Shown here: in pieces, positions 17,535 through 25,978 of the stretch | How positions within the stretch are numbered: position 1 is the first letter of the stretch | Layout of the letters: every line of letters starts with the position of its first letter | Origin: Dankookia rubra | Lineage (GTDB): Bacteria > Pseudomonadota > Alphaproteobacteria > Acetobacterales > Acetobacteraceae | Assembly (NCBI RefSeq): GCF_004355005.1 | Contig: NZ_SMSJ01000019.1 | Span: 1 to 64,000, forward strand | Reading direction: 5' to 3' | DNA: 64,000 nucleotides | Program-made: the position numbers and the translations under genes | Notes under the pieces: generated by a model | What the model was told of the DNA's origin: nothing | Seen by the model: only the letters and a program-made list of their open reading frames with translations | Databases searched by the model: none

Positions 17535-18399
17535 GCCTCCCGTCCTCCCTCTTCGCAGACGAGCCTCTGCCCAAGCCCACCGAAGCTGGGCAACGTCAGT
17601 GCGAGACGTGGACGGCCACCGGCAGGTATTGGTCCCCGCACCAGCTGCATTTCTCGTCACGCATCTAGATTCTAATTGGTCCGCGCCGCGGTGGCCCAGG
17701 CGATCCAATCGCAGGCCTCAGCCCCGCGGAACTCCAAGCTGTCGATCGCTTCGGCCGCGAGGACCGGCAAGCGCATACGGCGGACGCGGTCGTGCTCAAA
17801 TGCTCCTCTTGGCGCAAATCGGAGTGCACCCGCGGAGCACGTCGCCCCGCAGACTGTAGAGCCCGCGGTCGCTCGCCCACGGCGCGGGTTACTCCGACCG
17901 CCCTGTAGCCGCGCTTGGGATGCCAGCTCGCGTCGTAAGCGGGCGAGAATGAGGCAGGCTTGGCCGGGGTCCGCCACACGCTGGGCTCGGCGCCCGACGT
18001 GGTCGCGGCCGACGCCTCGTCAGACGGGGTGCGCTGCCTCGGAATGTCACCGCCAACACCCATATCATCCCGTCCTCCCCGCTTTGCCGTCGCATATGAT
18101 GCGACCGCATGTTTGGCGTGGAGCCAAGGCACTTGCTTCAAACAAATCTGTGACGCCTTGGCGCGGGCCCTGACGGAAGACGCGTTCGCAGCCAGGCTCG
18201 CCACGAGGTTAGTACAAGGTCAAGCGGTTGGGCCTTGTTGGCGAGATCGCCCAACCCTCAAGAAGAGACGGAAAGGGTTTCAGTTGTTCATTTCGTCGGG
18301 GAACCCTCAAGCCTCGCACGCCAACCCCGGCCAACCTGCGCCTTTCAGCGCGCGTCACCGCTGCGGAGGATTTTGCGCAATCAGCCGACTGGAACAGCC
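17535..18399. other. 865-bp gap without a recognisable gene
   Basis: Several open frames cross 17665-18204 on both strands, but none shows a domain, a good ribosome site or a convincing product. The minus-strand frame 17672-17977 (ending ACDWIAWATAARTN) might be a decayed gene. The promoter of the SLATT/TIR-STAND pair should lie at the left edge. An inverted repeat, GGTTGGGC at 18226-18233 with GCCCAACC at 18249-18256, may be a terminator of the gene that ends at 18400. Confidence 0.4.
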
Positions 18400-19800
18400 T
18401 CATCGTCGAAAGACCGTGACCCCGAGCTCCTGCCACATCCAGCCGAAATCGTACTCGCCGATGGAGTGCCCAGCGGGCCGCTTGGCCGAGTGGTTCTCCA
18501 GCGTCTTGAGCCAGGCCACGACCTTCTCACGCCCCTTCGGTGTCTTTGCTGCCGCGCGGGGCGACTTGCCGCCGAGAGAAGGGATCGGCTGGTCGAGAAT
18601 GTGCCGGTAGTGATCCTCCAGTGTCTGGCAGATCAGTGCGCGCTCATCTTCTGGCGAAAGGCCGCTCGGCTCCGGAGGCGGCCGCTCGGTTGCCAGCATC
18701 TGCTCAAGGTCGGTCCGTTCGATGAGGGGCGGACCAACCAAGCCGGCCAGCACGGGCCCGAGCAGCGCCTGGCCTCGCTCCGCCCGCGCGGTGGAGTTCA
18801 CCTCCAGTGACAGGCGACGCCCTTTCAGTACCAGCGTGCCGAGCACCAAGGACCCGTCCTCCATCTTGCTGAAGAAGGTCTGGGCCTTTCCCCGACGCGG
18901 CGGGATCTGCGGCCCCGCTCCGGGCACGTCCAACCAGTTCCAGAAGCCCGGGTCTTCCTGGCGGAGTGTTGGGATGGCGGCCAGCGCCGTGCGGATCTGC
19001 TCGGGCTTGACGCCCCCCAGCAAGGGGAAGTGCACTGTGGTGAAGTCGAGTGGGTCACCCTCGCTGTTGACCAGATCCGGCCGACTCCGACCCTGTGCCG
19101 CCTGGAGCGCTGCATCGAGCCAGAAATTCGTGACCATGAAGCCGGCACCGGCGAGCAGCAGATCCGGTGTCATCATGCCGGCCAGAGTCGTCGTGTCCGT
19201 CTCGATACCGAACTCCTGCGCCACCTTGGCGACTTCGCGGGGCGCCTTCGTCCCGGCCCTCCGGAGCGAGGCAAGCAGCGCCTCGCCGGTGTCCTCGTCG
19301 AAGGGCATCAGCGTGCCACTGATCACGGCTCCCTCGCGGAGCGAAATCACCCGCGTGGCAACGCGGTCCCATTGTCGCAGCCCTTGGGAGCCCAGCTTCT
19401 CCGACACGCGCACTGGATCGCCGCCGCGGATCAGGTCGCGCAGCTGCATCGATTCGCCCGGCACGAGCCCGCTCACCTCATAAAGGCTGATCGTCGACCG
19501 GTGCAGGCCCGCAATGTACTCGCGTGTGGACGCGCCCTCTTTCCAGCCGCGCCGGCGGAGATAGTCGTCCGCGAGATTGCGCCCGTCAGGTTGATCGGTA
19601 GCGACCAGATCCTCGAAGGCCGCGCCCCAGACGACCGTGGCGGCATCGATGCCGAGGACATCCGCGATCTCCTGCACCTTGATACCTGCAGCTGCGCAGG
19701 CCCTGGCAGTGTGGCGGTCGAGGAACTCGGCAAAGGCGCCGCGCCATTCCTCCCGCTTGATCCAGGCGATCAGTCCAGAAATGTCATACGGCGTGGGCAG
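18400..19800 (-). CDS. Large hypothetical protein with MbcA/ParS-like C-terminal motif
   Basis: The reading frame supports about 466 residues. The C-terminus has a segment like the toxin-binding end of Xre/MbcA/ParS antitoxins and of SEC-C-type proteins: DQPIPSLGGKSPRAAAKTP, then GREKVVAWLKTLE and a final YDFGWMWQELGV. The body is not recognised. The first ordinary start is the GTG at 19677, but similarity-like coding (TPYDISGLIAWIKREEWRG) runs further up to a CTG at 19800 preceded by GGAGG at a good distance; an in-frame TAG closes the frame near 19839. Either CTG is used or the original ATG has been lost. Confidence 0.55.
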   Translation of the reverse strand: MPTPYDISGLIAWIKREEWRGAFAEFLDRHTARACAAAGIKVQEIADVLGIDAATVVWGAAFEDLVATDQPDGRNLADDYLRRRGWKEGASTREYIAGLHRSTISLYEVSGLVPGESMQLRDLIRGGDPVRVSEKLGSQGLRQWDRVATRVISLREGAVISGTLMPFDEDTGEALLASLRRAGTKAPREVAKVAQEFGIETDTTTLAGMMTPDLLLAGAGFMVTNFWLDAALQAAQGRSRPDLVNSEGDPLDFTTVHFPLLGGVKPEQIRTALAAIPTLRQEDPGFWNWLDVPGAGPQIPPRRGKAQTFFSKMEDGSLVLGTLVLKGRRLSLEVNSTARAERGQALLGPVLAGLVGPPLIERTDLEQMLATERPPPEPSGLSPEDERALICQTLEDHYRHILDQPIPSLGGKSPRAAAKTPKGREKVVAWLKTLENHSAKRPAGHSIGEYDFGWMWQELGVTVFRR

Positions 19801-20145
19801 GGCGGCTGCCTCCGATCGGGAATGGACCAGGACGGTCTATCGGAGTTCCGCGAGGGGCAAGGGCTTGGGGGCGAAAGCTGATCTCATCCTTCGCGTTGAC
19901 CGGTAGGCAGTCAAAACGCTGAATATGGGACCGATGCTCCGTCCGAAGATCGTGTGTTTTCAAGCAGATAAAGCTTGAGGGTTAAGTCGGCCAACCCTCA
20001 AGGTCCGGAGACCCTCCGGCATTTCGGAGAGAAAATCCGCCCTCGTTCCGGAGCAGCACCATCAAGGCAGAGGCTGAAACCGGCCGAAAACCTGCGCCTT
20101 AGCGCGGTGCCCTGGTTGGGAGAGACAGGTTGTAAGGAAACCGAC
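19801..20145. other. Gap between the island gene and tRNA-Gly, with an inverted repeat
   Basis: No gene is seen. The inverted repeat TTGAGGGTT (19975-19983) and AACCCTCAA (19993-20001) could form a 9-bp hairpin. Parts of this stretch resemble DNA on the other side of the neighbouring gene: CCAACCCTCAAG occurs at 18251-18262 and 19991-20002, and a CCTGCGCCTT-type block is near 18336 and 20092. The right edge meets the encoded CCA end of the tRNA gene, the expected position of an island boundary. Confidence 0.4.
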
Positions 20146-20220
20146 TGGAGCGGGCGAAGGGATTCGAACCCTCGACCCCAACCTTGGCAAGGTTGTGCTC
20201 TACCCCTGAGCTACGCCCGC
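20146..20220 (-). tRNA. tRNA-Gly (anticodon GCC)
   Basis: On the minus strand a complete cloverleaf can be folded: acceptor GCGGGCG/CGCCCGC, D arm GCTC...GAGC, anticodon arm CAACC-TTGCCAA-GGTTG with anticodon GCC, and T arm GAGGG-TTCGAAT-CCCTT. The discriminator base is U and CCA is encoded. Total 75 nt. The 3' end points into the accessory region, so this gene is the likely attachment site of the island to its left. Confidence 0.97.
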
Positions 20221-20290
20221 ATTCCGTCGTGGGGGCGGGTTCTAACAGACGGGGCCGGCAATGCAAGCGCCCCGTCCCACAAAAACACCG

Positions 20291-20770
20291 CTACCGCTTG
20301 ATGTCCGCCTCAACCACCACTTGGTGCCCGCACGGCGACAACAGGTCCCGCAGCGCCGCCAGCCCCGCCAGACCGCAGACGATGTCCTGCTCCCCATTCC
20401 CGCCGGACAGACCGATGCCGCCCACAACCGCGCCGTCCACCACGATCGGGAAGCCGCCGACGAAGACCGCGAAGCGTCCCTCGAAGCTCCATTGGATCCC
20501 GAAGGCCTCGTTGCCCGGCAGCGCCGGCCCATTGGGCGGGGTGTTGAACAGATGGGTGGACCGCTTGTGCCCGGCCGCCGTGAAGGCCTTGTTCCAGGCG
20601 ATCTGCGGCCCGGTCACCCGGGCCCCGTCCATCCGCTCGAGCGCCAGCGGGAAGCCCCCTTCGTCGCAGATGCAGACCGTCTGCAGCACGCCGATCGCCG
20701 CGGCCTTGGCCAGGGCCGCCGCGACCATCGCTTGGGCCTCGGCCAGTTCCAGCTTCAACGCAGTCTTCAT
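20291..20770 (-). CDS. GlcG/HbpS (DUF336) family haem-binding-like protein
   Basis: A 159-residue protein starting MKTALKLELAEAQAMVAAAL and containing the family segments VCICDEGGFPLALERMDGA, FGIQWSFEGRFAVFVGGFPI and VVGGIGLSGGNGEQD. HbpS/GlcG proteins bind haem or small ligands and occur in many catabolic operons. Its start overlaps the stop of the ferredoxin gene by ATGA, so the two are co-translated. It is the last gene of the minus-strand operon begun at 24132. Confidence 0.85.
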   Translation of the reverse strand: MKTALKLELAEAQAMVAAALAKAAAIGVLQTVCICDEGGFPLALERMDGARVTGPQIAWNKAFTAAGHKRSTHLFNTPPNGPALPGNEAFGIQWSFEGRFAVFVGGFPIVVDGAVVGGIGLSGGNGEQDIVCGLAGLAALRDLLSPCGHQVVVEADIKR

Positions 20771-21081
20771 GCGGGCGTGCTCCCGGGCTTCGGTGGCGGT
20801 GGTGGCCAGGACACGCTGACGTCGCCGTTCACGAAGGTTTGGCAGGCCATCCGCCAGCCTTCCGCGAACTGCTCCTCCGTCAGGTGCTTGCGCTCCCTCG
20901 GCTTCACCGCGTCGGTGTTCTCGATCCCCTGCTCGATCCGGCACTTGCAGGTGCCGCAGAGCCCGCCGCCGCACTTGAAGGGGATGCCGCCCTTCTCGCG
21001 CAGCGACACGCGCAGCAGGTTGCTGTTCTCCGGCGCCTGTGCGGCCTTGTTGTCGTTCGTGACGAACGTGACAGTGATCAT
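20767..21081 (-). CDS. 2Fe-2S ferredoxin
   Basis: A 104-residue plant-type ferredoxin. The cluster motif is KCGGGLCGTCKCRIE with a distal cysteine in WRMACQTFV. It would carry electrons to the diiron oxidase encoded in the same operon. ATGA overlaps link it to both the gene before and the gene after, so the order is fixed and expression is probably stoichiometric. Confidence 0.9.
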   Translation of the reverse strand: MITVTFVTNDNKAAQAPENSNLLRVSLREKGGIPFKCGGGLCGTCKCRIEQGIENTDAVKPRERKHLTEEQFAEGWRMACQTFVNGDVSVSWPPPPPKPGSTPA

Positions 21082-21401
21082 GCGTTCGCCGGGACCGGCC
21101 CAGGGACGGGCACCTGCCGCAGCGCCGCGCGCACGCTGCCGAAGGCGGTTAGGTGGTCCAGTTCCTGCCGCGCCGCCTCGATCGTCTCGTAGCTCGGCAG
21201 GAACTTGGTCGGAACCAGGTTCAGCACCGGCGGCTCGACCTCGTCGATGACACGGATCTTCGTCGCCCGCTCCAGCTCGGCGATGACGAAGCGCGCCTTG
21301 GCCGTGCCGCCGAACAGGTAGTCATAGGCCTCGACCGCCCGCACGCCCTCGACGAGCTCGGTGCGGAACTGGCCTGGCTTGCTGGTCAGGATGACATACA
21401 T
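21078..21401 (-). CDS. Small conserved-looking protein of the ferredoxin operon, function unknown
   Basis: A 107-residue protein starting MYVILTSKPGQFRTELVEGV. It has no cysteine cluster or membrane helix. The N-terminal half reads like a small alpha/beta domain (AYDYLFGGTAKARFVIAEL) and the C-terminus is proline-rich (QVPVPGPVPANA). The ATG at 21401 fits an 10-base gap from the upstream ferredoxin gene, whereas the longer frame to 21662 is a shadow of that gene. Its place between two ferredoxins suggests a subunit or assembly partner of the oxidase. Confidence 0.65.
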   Translation of the reverse strand: MYVILTSKPGQFRTELVEGVRAVEAYDYLFGGTAKARFVIAELERATKIRVIDEVEPPVLNLVPTKFLPSYETIEAARQELDHLTAFGSVRAALRQVPVPGPVPANA

Positions 21402-21411
21402 CGGGATGCCT

Positions 21412-21738
21412 TCACGGCTTCGGGGCGGCGCCGGGCAGCGCGACGCCATCCTGGGTGAGCGTGATGTCATGCTGCAGCCAGAGTTGGCAGGCGAGGCGGA
21501 GGCCCTGCCCGAGCCGTTCCTCCCCCAGCACCTTCTGCTCCTTCCAGTTGGGCTCCGGCAGCGCCTCGGCCCCGGCCAGGATGCGGCAGGTGCACTTGCC
21601 GCACTTGCCCATGCCGCAGCCATAACGCAGGTGTGGCCAGGGAAACTTCTTGATGCCCGCACGGACCACGAGGTTGGTGTTGTCCGCCATCTCTTCGGCG
21701 AAGCTTTCCTCGCCCTTGCGGAATGTCACGATCGGCAT
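21412..21738 (-). CDS. 2Fe-2S ferredoxin (second of the operon)
   Basis: A 108-residue ferredoxin-fold protein with cluster motif YGCGMGKCGKCTCRIL and the distal cysteine in LRLACQLWLQ. It differs from the ferredoxin at 20767, so the operon carries two distinct electron carriers. The start follows the stop of the diiron oxidase gene by about 50 bases. Confidence 0.88.
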   Translation of the reverse strand: MPIVTFRKGEESFAEEMADNTNLVVRAGIKKFPWPHLRYGCGMGKCGKCTCRILAGAEALPEPNWKEQKVLGEERLGQGLRLACQLWLQHDITLTQDGVALPGAAPKP

Positions 21739-21789
21739 TGGGTACCCGTAAAAGGCGCGGGGCGCCGGAATGCCCCGCGCGGTGCAGCC

Positions 21790-22533
21790 TCAGGCGGCGA
21801 GCGGCAGGTCGAGGCCGAGTGCCGAGAGCGGCAGCTCCTGCTCGACATAGTCGCGGTAGAGCGCAGTAGTATACAGCAGCCGCATCTCCGCGCCGATCTC
21901 GCAGATCTTCAGGCAGCGCTGCTGCAGCTCCACCGTGTTGGCGTGCTCCAGCACGATCTGGTAGCCGCGCTCGCCATGGATCTCGTCGGAGACGATGTGA
22001 AGGTCGAAGAACTCCACCTCCTCATCCGAGAAGCCGTACTTCTCCCGCAGGGTCGGGGTCTGCCGGCGGTAGATGCTCGGCACCTGGCTCTCGAGGCCCA
22101 CCACCAGGCCGGCCACGGCGACGATCGGGTCCTCGCGCATCGCCACGGCGTAGCACCAGGACTGCAGCGCGCGGGTGGTCGGGGACATGTTGTCCTCGTC
22201 CATCACCCGCTCCCGCGTCGTGCCGCAGCTCTCGGCGAAGCGGATCAGCAGGTCGGTATGGCGGTCGCCGCCGATCTCCTCCTCGTACATGTTGGCCAGC
22301 AGGAAGTCCTTCGCCTCCACGTACTTCGCCGGCATGCGGGCATAGACGTAGCCGAGGTAGTCGGCGAAGGGGCCGACATAGTGGAAGTGGTTCTCCGCCC
22401 AGCGCGCCAGGTGCGCGCGGGACAGCTTGCCGGTGGCCCAGGCAACGCTGAAGGGCGACTTGTTGGCGCTCTTGCCCTTGATGGCGTTCTCGAGCGCGGT
22501 GCGGAATTCGTCGTGGTTCATCAGTTCGGGCAT
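21790..22533 (-). CDS. Haem-oxygenase-like diiron oxidase (iron-containing redox enzyme family)
   Basis: A 247-residue all-helical protein of the TenA/PqqC/CADD-type fold. Candidate metal ligands are in YEEEIGGDRHTDLL (about residues 84-97) and DLHIVSDEIHGERG (about residues 178-191), matching the Glu/His pattern of haem-oxygenase-like diiron oxidases (HDOs). An early histidine occurs in AENHFHYVG. The family oxidises or cleaves small organic substrates using O2 and external electrons, so the two adjoining ferredoxins fit well. The substrate cannot be told from sequence. Confidence 0.8.
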   Translation of the reverse strand: MPELMNHDEFRTALENAIKGKSANKSPFSVAWATGKLSRAHLARWAENHFHYVGPFADYLGYVYARMPAKYVEAKDFLLANMYEEEIGGDRHTDLLIRFAESCGTTRERVMDEDNMSPTTRALQSWCYAVAMREDPIVAVAGLVVGLESQVPSIYRRQTPTLREKYGFSDEEVEFFDLHIVSDEIHGERGYQIVLEHANTVELQQRCLKICEIGAEMRLLYTTALYRDYVEQELPLSALGLDLPLAA

Positions 22534-22581
22534 GACGGCGTTCCCTTCAAATCAGGACAGGCACGGCAGCCGGCGCGGGAC

Positions 22582-24132
22582 TCACCAGAGCACCACGGCA
22601 GCAAGGGTGGACAGGATCAGGCCCGCGCAGACCGGCAGGAACAGCACGCGGACCGCCTCCAGCACCGGCACCCGGCAGAAGCCGACGACGGCGATGAGGG
22701 AGGACCAGGCGATCAGGGTGCCGCCGCCGGTCCAAACGGCCCCCATCTGGCCGACGGCGGCGAGCGTCGTCGGGTCGATCTGGGCGACCGGCCCCAGCGC
22801 GCCGGACAGCGCCCCGGTCAGCGGCAGCCCGGCGAAGCCCGAGCCGTCGATGCCGGTGACCATGCCGACGAGCAGCACGGCGAAGGCGACGACGGTCGGG
22901 CTGTGCGGGATCAGGTGCTCGACCGAATGGATCACCTCGAAGAGCAGGCCGGGCCCCTGGGTGCCGGCGGGCAGGCCGAGGATGGCACCCGAGGTCTCGG
23001 CGGCGCCGAGGAAGAAGAAGCCGGCGATCGGCAGTACCGTTCCCATGGCGCGGAAGGAGAAGACGAGGCCGTCGATGATGTGGTCGGCCGCGGTGTGCAT
23101 CGCCTTCGCGCCGTCGGCCGCGAAGGTCGCCACCAGCATCATCAGCGCCGCCGTGCCGCCGACCAGCGCCGCGGCGTCGCCGCCCTTCAGGTCTGGCAGG
23201 TCGGGGAAGAATTTGGGCGCCAGCATGAAGAGGATGAGGCAGCCGAACACCACCGGCGTGGCAACCGACAGCAGTTTGCACCAGCGCGCGGCCGGCGCCA
23301 CGGCCAGCGTCCCGCCGCCGGCCAGCGCCGCGGCCGGCCCCGGCTCGACGCCCTCGGCCGCCTGCAGCGCCAGCACCGACTTGTCGAAGGAGCCGATATT
23401 GGGCGCGACCTGCTCGCGCTGCTCGGCCAGGCTGTTCGCCATGGAGGCACCGGCCTGCCAGCGGTCGAGGTGCAGCTGGCTCGGCGCCTGGATCTGCTTG
23501 CGGACCGCGAGATAGCCGAGCAGCAGCGCGGCGGCACCGGTGATCAGCGAGAGCACCAGCGCCTTGTCGGCAATGATCGCCGCGGCATCCGGCAGGCCGG
23601 CGGCACGGGCGCTGATGCCGGGCGCCACGCGGATCACATAGTCGGAGGACAGCGCCATCCCCTGCCCGGCGACGGCGATGGCGATCACCGCGCCGATCGG
23701 CGGCAGGCCGGCAACCAGCGCGGCGGGCAGCAGCGTGGCGGCCACCAGCGGCACCGCCGGCGTTGGCCAGAAGAACAGCGAGATGACATAGGTCTCGACC
23801 GCGACCACCACGAAGGCGACATGGCCGTTGGTCATGACCCTGCGGAAGGGCTGCACCATCTGCTGGTCGGCGCCCAGCGCCCGCAACGCGTTCAGCAGGG
23901 AGGTCATCAGCGCGATGACCAGGAAGATGCTGAACAGCTCCTTCGCCGCGACGAGGGAGCCGTTGAAGATCGAGATGGTGGCGCCGATCAGACTGCCGGA
24001 GAAGGTCGCGGCGACGGCGAAGGTGGCGATGATCGCAGGAACGACGACATTGGCCCGCAGCACCATGGACAGGACGATGGCCGCGACGCCGAGCAAGTAG
24101 ACGCTGTGCACCGCATCGAGCTGGACATCCAT
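22582..24132 (-). CDS. Multispanning membrane transporter, substrate unknown
   Basis: A 516-residue protein with about 12 hydrophobic segments, beginning MDVQLDAVHSVYLLGVAAIV. It has internal-repeat-like regions ending in glycine-rich membrane loops (PLVAATLLPAALVAGLPPIG, VTGIDGSGFAGLPLTGALSG and AVWTGGGTLIAWSSLIAVVG), as in ion-coupled carriers of organic acids. I cannot place it in a named family with confidence. The ATG at 24132 is preferred to a TTG two codons upstream. As first gene of the operon it likely imports the oxidase substrate. Confidence 0.75.
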   Translation of the reverse strand: MDVQLDAVHSVYLLGVAAIVLSMVLRANVVVPAIIATFAVAATFSGSLIGATISIFNGSLVAAKELFSIFLVIALMTSLLNALRALGADQQMVQPFRRVMTNGHVAFVVVAVETYVISLFFWPTPAVPLVAATLLPAALVAGLPPIGAVIAIAVAGQGMALSSDYVIRVAPGISARAAGLPDAAAIIADKALVLSLITGAAALLLGYLAVRKQIQAPSQLHLDRWQAGASMANSLAEQREQVAPNIGSFDKSVLALQAAEGVEPGPAAALAGGGTLAVAPAARWCKLLSVATPVVFGCLILFMLAPKFFPDLPDLKGGDAAALVGGTAALMMLVATFAADGAKAMHTAADHIIDGLVFSFRAMGTVLPIAGFFFLGAAETSGAILGLPAGTQGPGLLFEVIHSVEHLIPHSPTVVAFAVLLVGMVTGIDGSGFAGLPLTGALSGALGPVAQIDPTTLAAVGQMGAVWTGGGTLIAWSSLIAVVGFCRVPVLEAVRVLFLPVCAGLILSTLAAVVLW

Positions 24133-24208
24133 GCACAATCCATCCCGTCATTGTGGTGGCCGACGCGGCCGCCCTGGCGATCCATCTCGGCGATGGATGA
24201 CGGATGTT

Positions 24209-24217
24209 TGTATACGG
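24209..24217 (+). promoter_or_regulatory. Candidate GntR operator half of an inverted pair (TGTATACGG)
   Basis: TGTATACGG contains the GTATAC core typical of FadR/VanR-subfamily GntR operators. The same nine bases recur on the other strand at 24367-24375. It lies 77 bases before the transporter start, where it could repress the operon. Confidence 0.5.
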
Positions 24218-24366
24218 AGAGTGAAGCTGTCAATGAAATCTCACGGGGCTCAGCCGGCGATCTCCGCAAATCCAGCATGCATTTTGCGTCAAATAGCCTA
24301 AATTTTGGGCGAAATAGCTGTCGTTTGCGTTGCAATATGACAATGTGTGGTTTGTGCTTGCATTTA

Positions 24367-24375
24367 CCGTATACA
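24367..24375 (-). promoter_or_regulatory. Candidate GntR operator, inverted copy (CCGTATACA)
   Basis: This is the exact reverse complement of the site at 24209-24217. It sits 48 bases before the gntR start, fitting autoregulation. The intervening DNA (24218-24366) is AT-rich for this genome and should contain the two divergent promoters. Confidence 0.5.
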
Positions 24376-24422
24376 GAGACTTGCGGATATGCCGATATTC
24401 CTGCGACCATGACCGGACCAGA

Positions 24423-25103
24423 ATGAGCCGCTCCTTTCCCTTGCCCCGCCCAGATGCGGAGGCCGGCACGCCGCGCCTGCCGCTCAGCCAGCAAGCGCTG
24501 CGGACGCTGCGCGAGGCAATCCTCGCCGGCCGCCTGGCACCCGGCGACAGGCTGGTGGAGGAACGCCTCTCGGGCGAGCTCGGCATGTCCCGGGTGCCGA
24601 TCCGCGAGGCCATCAAGCAGCTGGTGGTCGAAGGCCTGGCGGTCCCGGCGGCCGATGCCCCGGGTGGCCGCGGCGCCCAGGTGGCGATGCTTTCGACCGA
24701 TGTGGCGGAAGAGCTGATTGAGGTGCGGGCAGTGCTGGAGGGATTGAACGCCCGCCTTGCCGCCCGCAACCGCGCACCGTCCAAGGTGCCGCGGATCGAA
24801 GCATTGCTGGCTCGCGGTGCGGCGCTCTCCACCACCAGCCCGGCCGAGGAAGTGACGGCGCTGAACGCCGAGTTCCATGTCCTGCTCGCCGAAGCCGGTG
24901 CCAACCGCGTGCTGCAGGAACTGATGCGGCCGCTGCGCGAGCGGACCGAAATGGTCTTCCGCCGCAACTCCATCGAACGCGCGGCGCAGGACTGGCAGGA
25001 ACACGCCTTGATCCTGAACGCGGTCGCCGAGGGCGACGAGGAGCTGGCGGCGCTGCTCGCCGCCCGGCACGTCCGCAGGGCGGCGCGGACACCGAGACGC
25101 TAG
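24423..25103 (+). CDS. GntR family transcriptional regulator (FCD subgroup)
   Basis: A 226-residue regulator. Residues 18-85 form the winged helix: LREAILAGRLAPGDRLVEER and SGELGMSRVPIREAIKQLVV. The rest is a helical FCD ligand domain (ELIEVRAVLEGLNARLA, ...EFHVLLAEAG, ...EHALILNAVAEGD) that usually binds an organic acid through a metal site. It is divergent from the transporter-oxidase operon and shares a control region with two inverted GTATAC sites. Its stop overlaps the convergent dehydrogenase gene by 4 bases. Confidence 0.9.
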   Translation: MSRSFPLPRPDAEAGTPRLPLSQQALRTLREAILAGRLAPGDRLVEERLSGELGMSRVPIREAIKQLVVEGLAVPAADAPGGRGAQVAMLSTDVAEELIEVRAVLEGLNARLAARNRAPSKVPRIEALLARGAALSTTSPAEEVTALNAEFHVLLAEAGANRVLQELMRPLRERTEMVFRRNSIERAAQDWQEHALILNAVAEGDEELAALLAARHVRRAARTPRR

Positions 25104-25978
25104 AGCCGCGCCTCGCAGCCCAGGATGGACTCGTAGACCTTCAGCATCGCCGTGGTGTCGAGCTGGCCGAAGCCCATCCCGCGCGCCATGCGCAGCAGCG
25201 CCAGGGCCTGCGGTGCCAGCAGGCCGGGCACGCCGTACTCGGCCTCGAGGTCCACCGCCAAGCCAAGATCCTTGTAGGCCAGGTCGAGCGCGAAGCTCGC
25301 CTTGAACTCGCCCTTCAGCGCCCGTGCCGCCAGCCCGCGCATGCCGGCGCTGTCGCCCGAGCCGTTCTGGATGATGGCAGTGAGCTTGCCCATGTCGATG
25401 CCGGCCTTGGCGCCGATCATCAACCCCTCGGCGGCCGCTGCAGAATTGCACAGTAGCAGCATGTTGTTGATCAGCTTCGCTACCGAGGCGCTGCCGACCG
25501 GACCGACATGCACCAGCTGCCCGCTGAAGGCTGCTAGGATGGAGCGATGCTGCTCGAATACCGCTTCCTCGCCGCCGACCATGACGACCAGCGTGCCGTC
25601 GGTCGCCCGCACCACGCCGCCGGTGACGGGCGCATCGAGCAGCGCGACGCCCTTCTCCGCCAGGATCGCGTGCAGGCGCTTCACCACCGCCGGCGCATTC
25701 GTGCTCAGGTCGAACATCGCCGTGCCTGGACGGATGTTCGGCGCGATACCGTCCACCACCGCCTCGACCGCCTTCGGCGTCGGTAGCGAAGTGAAGATGA
25801 GGTCGCAGCTTGCGGCCAGGGCCGCCAGGCTTTCGGCGGCGGTCGCGCCGGCCTCGGTGCAGGCGCGCACCGCCTCGGGGTTCAAATCGTGCACCACGAC
25901 CTCGTGGTTCACGCCCTTCATCATGTTGCGGCACATCGGGCCGCCCATGTTGCCCAATCCGACGAATCCGATCCGCAT
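25100..25978 (-). CDS. NAD(P)-dependent beta-hydroxyacid dehydrogenase (3-hydroxyisobutyrate dehydrogenase family)
   Basis: A 292-residue enzyme with the N-terminal Rossmann motif MRIGFVGLGNMGGPMCRNM, the substrate signature DAPVTGGVV, the catalytic lysine region VAKLINNMLL, and a helical C-terminal domain. Members oxidise or reduce short hydroxyacids such as 3-hydroxyisobutyrate, tartronate semialdehyde or sulfolactate-type compounds. It is convergent with gntR and may belong to the same catabolic programme. Confidence 0.88.
   Translation of the reverse strand: MRIGFVGLGNMGGPMCRNMMKGVNHEVVVHDLNPEAVRACTEAGATAAESLAALAASCDLIFTSLPTPKAVEAVVDGIAPNIRPGTAMFDLSTNAPAVVKRLHAILAEKGVALLDAPVTGGVVRATDGTLVVMVGGEEAVFEQHRSILAAFSGQLVHVGPVGSASVAKLINNMLLLCNSAAAAEGLMIGAKAGIDMGKLTAIIQNGSGDSAGMRGLAARALKGEFKASFALDLAYKDLGLAVDLEAEYGVPGLLAPQALALLRMARGMGFGQLDTTAMLKVYESILGCEARL

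Noticed and set aside
21361-24426. 1021-codon plus-strand frame across the ferredoxin/oxidase/transporter operon
   Set aside because: Antisense to five genes with clear motifs; product is low-complexity Arg/Gly/His-rich as typical of shadow frames.
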